NCBI RefSeq assembly: GCF_016583575.1
Contig: NZ_NRRG01000006.1
Location: 604 to 64,603 of the forward strand
Length of the DNA: 64,000 bases
Reading direction: 5' to 3'
From: Thiocystis violacea
GTDB taxonomy: Bacteria; Pseudomonadota; Gammaproteobacteria; Chromatiales; Chromatiaceae
Positions 63,536 through 64,000 of this stretch are shown one piece after another (within the stretch, counting starts at the first letter, position 1; each line of letters opens with the position of its first letter). The translations under genes and the position numbers were made by a program. The notes beneath the pieces were generated by a model that did not search any database, was not told the DNA's origin, and saw only the letters and a list, made by a program, of their open reading frames with translations.

Positions 63536-64000
63536 TCAGGCATCGGATCCGAGCGTCGCTCCCTGCCAATCGATGGCGTGGTGTTCCATCAGCCGGTAGA
63601 GGGTGACGCGCGAGATATCCAGGCGCCGCGCGGCCTTCGAGACGTTATTGCGCGCTTCGCTCAGGGTGCGCTCTATGACGTCCTTTTCCGCCACCGCGCG
63701 AGCCTCCGATAACGTCATGAGAATGGAGCTTGGGATGTCCTGATCCAGGCCGAGTTCGCGTGGCTTGACGAGCTTCCCATCGCCCATGACCACGGCGCGC
63801 TGGATGCGGTTGATCATCTCCCGCACATTGCCCGGCCAGGAGTGCGATTTGATGGCCTCCAGGGCCGGTTGGCTGAAACCCCTGATACTAGGCTTGACCT
63901 TGTTCGCGAACTGACGGAGCACATGATCCGCGATCAACTCGATATCCTCGCCACGATCGCGCAGCGGCGGCATCTCCAGATGCAGCACGTTGAGCCGGTA
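63536..64000 (-). CDS. NtrC-family sigma-54 activator, C-terminal part, cut by window edge
   Basis: 155 residues up to the window edge, open beyond 64000. It contains the end of the AAA+ domain (YRLNVLHLEMPPLRDRGEDI, HSWPGNVREMINRIQRAV) and a Fis-type HTH (VIERTLSEARNNVSKAARRLDISRVTLYRLMEHH). The AAA+ core with Walker motifs and any sensor domain are outside the window, so the signal is unknown. Orientation is toward the c-di-GMP gene (convergent). Confidence 0.9.
   Translation of the reverse strand, partial: YRLNVLHLEMPPLRDRGEDIELIADHVLRQFANKVKPSIRGFSQPALEAIKSHSWPGNVREMINRIQRAVVMGDGKLVKPRELGLDQDIPSSILMTLSEARAVAEKDVIERTLSEARNNVSKAARRLDISRVTLYRLMEHHAIDWQGATLGSDA

Noticed and set aside
1-64000. 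Search for CRISPR arrays, tRNA and rRNA genes
   Set aside because: No regularly spaced direct repeats of CRISPR type and no recognisable tRNA or rRNA segments were noticed by eye; a covariance-model search was not possible.

Overview
The window is a GC-rich (roughly two thirds G+C) chromosomal segment from a Gram-negative proteobacterium. It encodes outer-membrane barrels, lipoproteins, RND efflux, c-di-GMP enzymes and a CheB/CheR fusion. The gene mix (BLUF light sensing, phosphoketolase, arginine deiminase, many stress and envelope genes) would suit a purple sulfur or related gammaproteobacterium. That placement is an inference from style, not from a marker gene. No rRNA, tRNA or CRISPR array was seen.

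Layout. Base 1-175 is the truncated start of an IS1-type transposase. 0.5-2.3 kb holds an exported repeat/PRC-barrel protein. 2.7-7.9 kb is an efflux operon (small protein, HlyD adaptor, RbbA-like double ATPase/permease, YhhJ-like permease). 8.0-9.8 kb is a blue-light (BLUF) EAL phosphodiesterase. 9.9-12.6 kb is a mobile scar: a HicAB pair, a second BLUF gene reduced to a relic, a Tn3-type terminal repeat, a decapitated resolvase, an intact 1,285-bp IS3-family element and a transposase tail. 12.7-44.6 kb is a stress/envelope island: arginine deiminase, a FixJ/StyR-like two-component system, two hydrolases, AI-2E-type and SLC13-type transporters, a solute-binding protein, an ion channel, RND efflux, an alkyl-sulfatase operon with outer-membrane proteins, a P-type ATPase with a Na/Pi cotransporter, a lipase and a META-domain protein. 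44.6-50.4 kb mixes small envelope genes with mobile debris: a Tn3-derived miniature element, three integrase relics, two solo IS3 ends and a 2OG-Fe(II) oxygenase. 50.7-56.4 kb has phosphoketolase, an L,D-transpeptidase, a transglutaminase-like exported protein, a 50-residue lipoprotein and a RES/Xre toxin-antitoxin pair. 56.5-64 kb has a phosphoketolase relic, a Crp/Fnr regulator, a CheB-CheR-PAS hybrid, a PAS-GGDEF-EAL protein and the end of an NtrC-type regulator.

The most interesting signal is regulatory. Seven intergenic sites between 14.4 and 43.4 kb share a palindrome-like 16-mer (TTNNACCNNGGTNNAA, relaxed at one base in two sites). Each is followed after exactly 23 bases (24 in one) by a TANNNT -10-like hexamer, and each points at the start of a gene or operon in the island. 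This looks like a class II activator-dependent promoter family. The half-site spacing (ACC-N2-GGT) resembles boxes bound by FixJ-family StyR/TodT regulators, and a FixJ-like response regulator lies inside the island next to one site. The island may therefore be one regulon under a single local two-component system, covering arginine deiminase, a transporter/hydrolase operon, RND efflux, alkyl sulfatase and outer-membrane proteins, P-type ATPase plus Na/Pi transport, lipase and META protein. The palindromes and spacing are read directly from the sequence; the regulator assignment is inferred.
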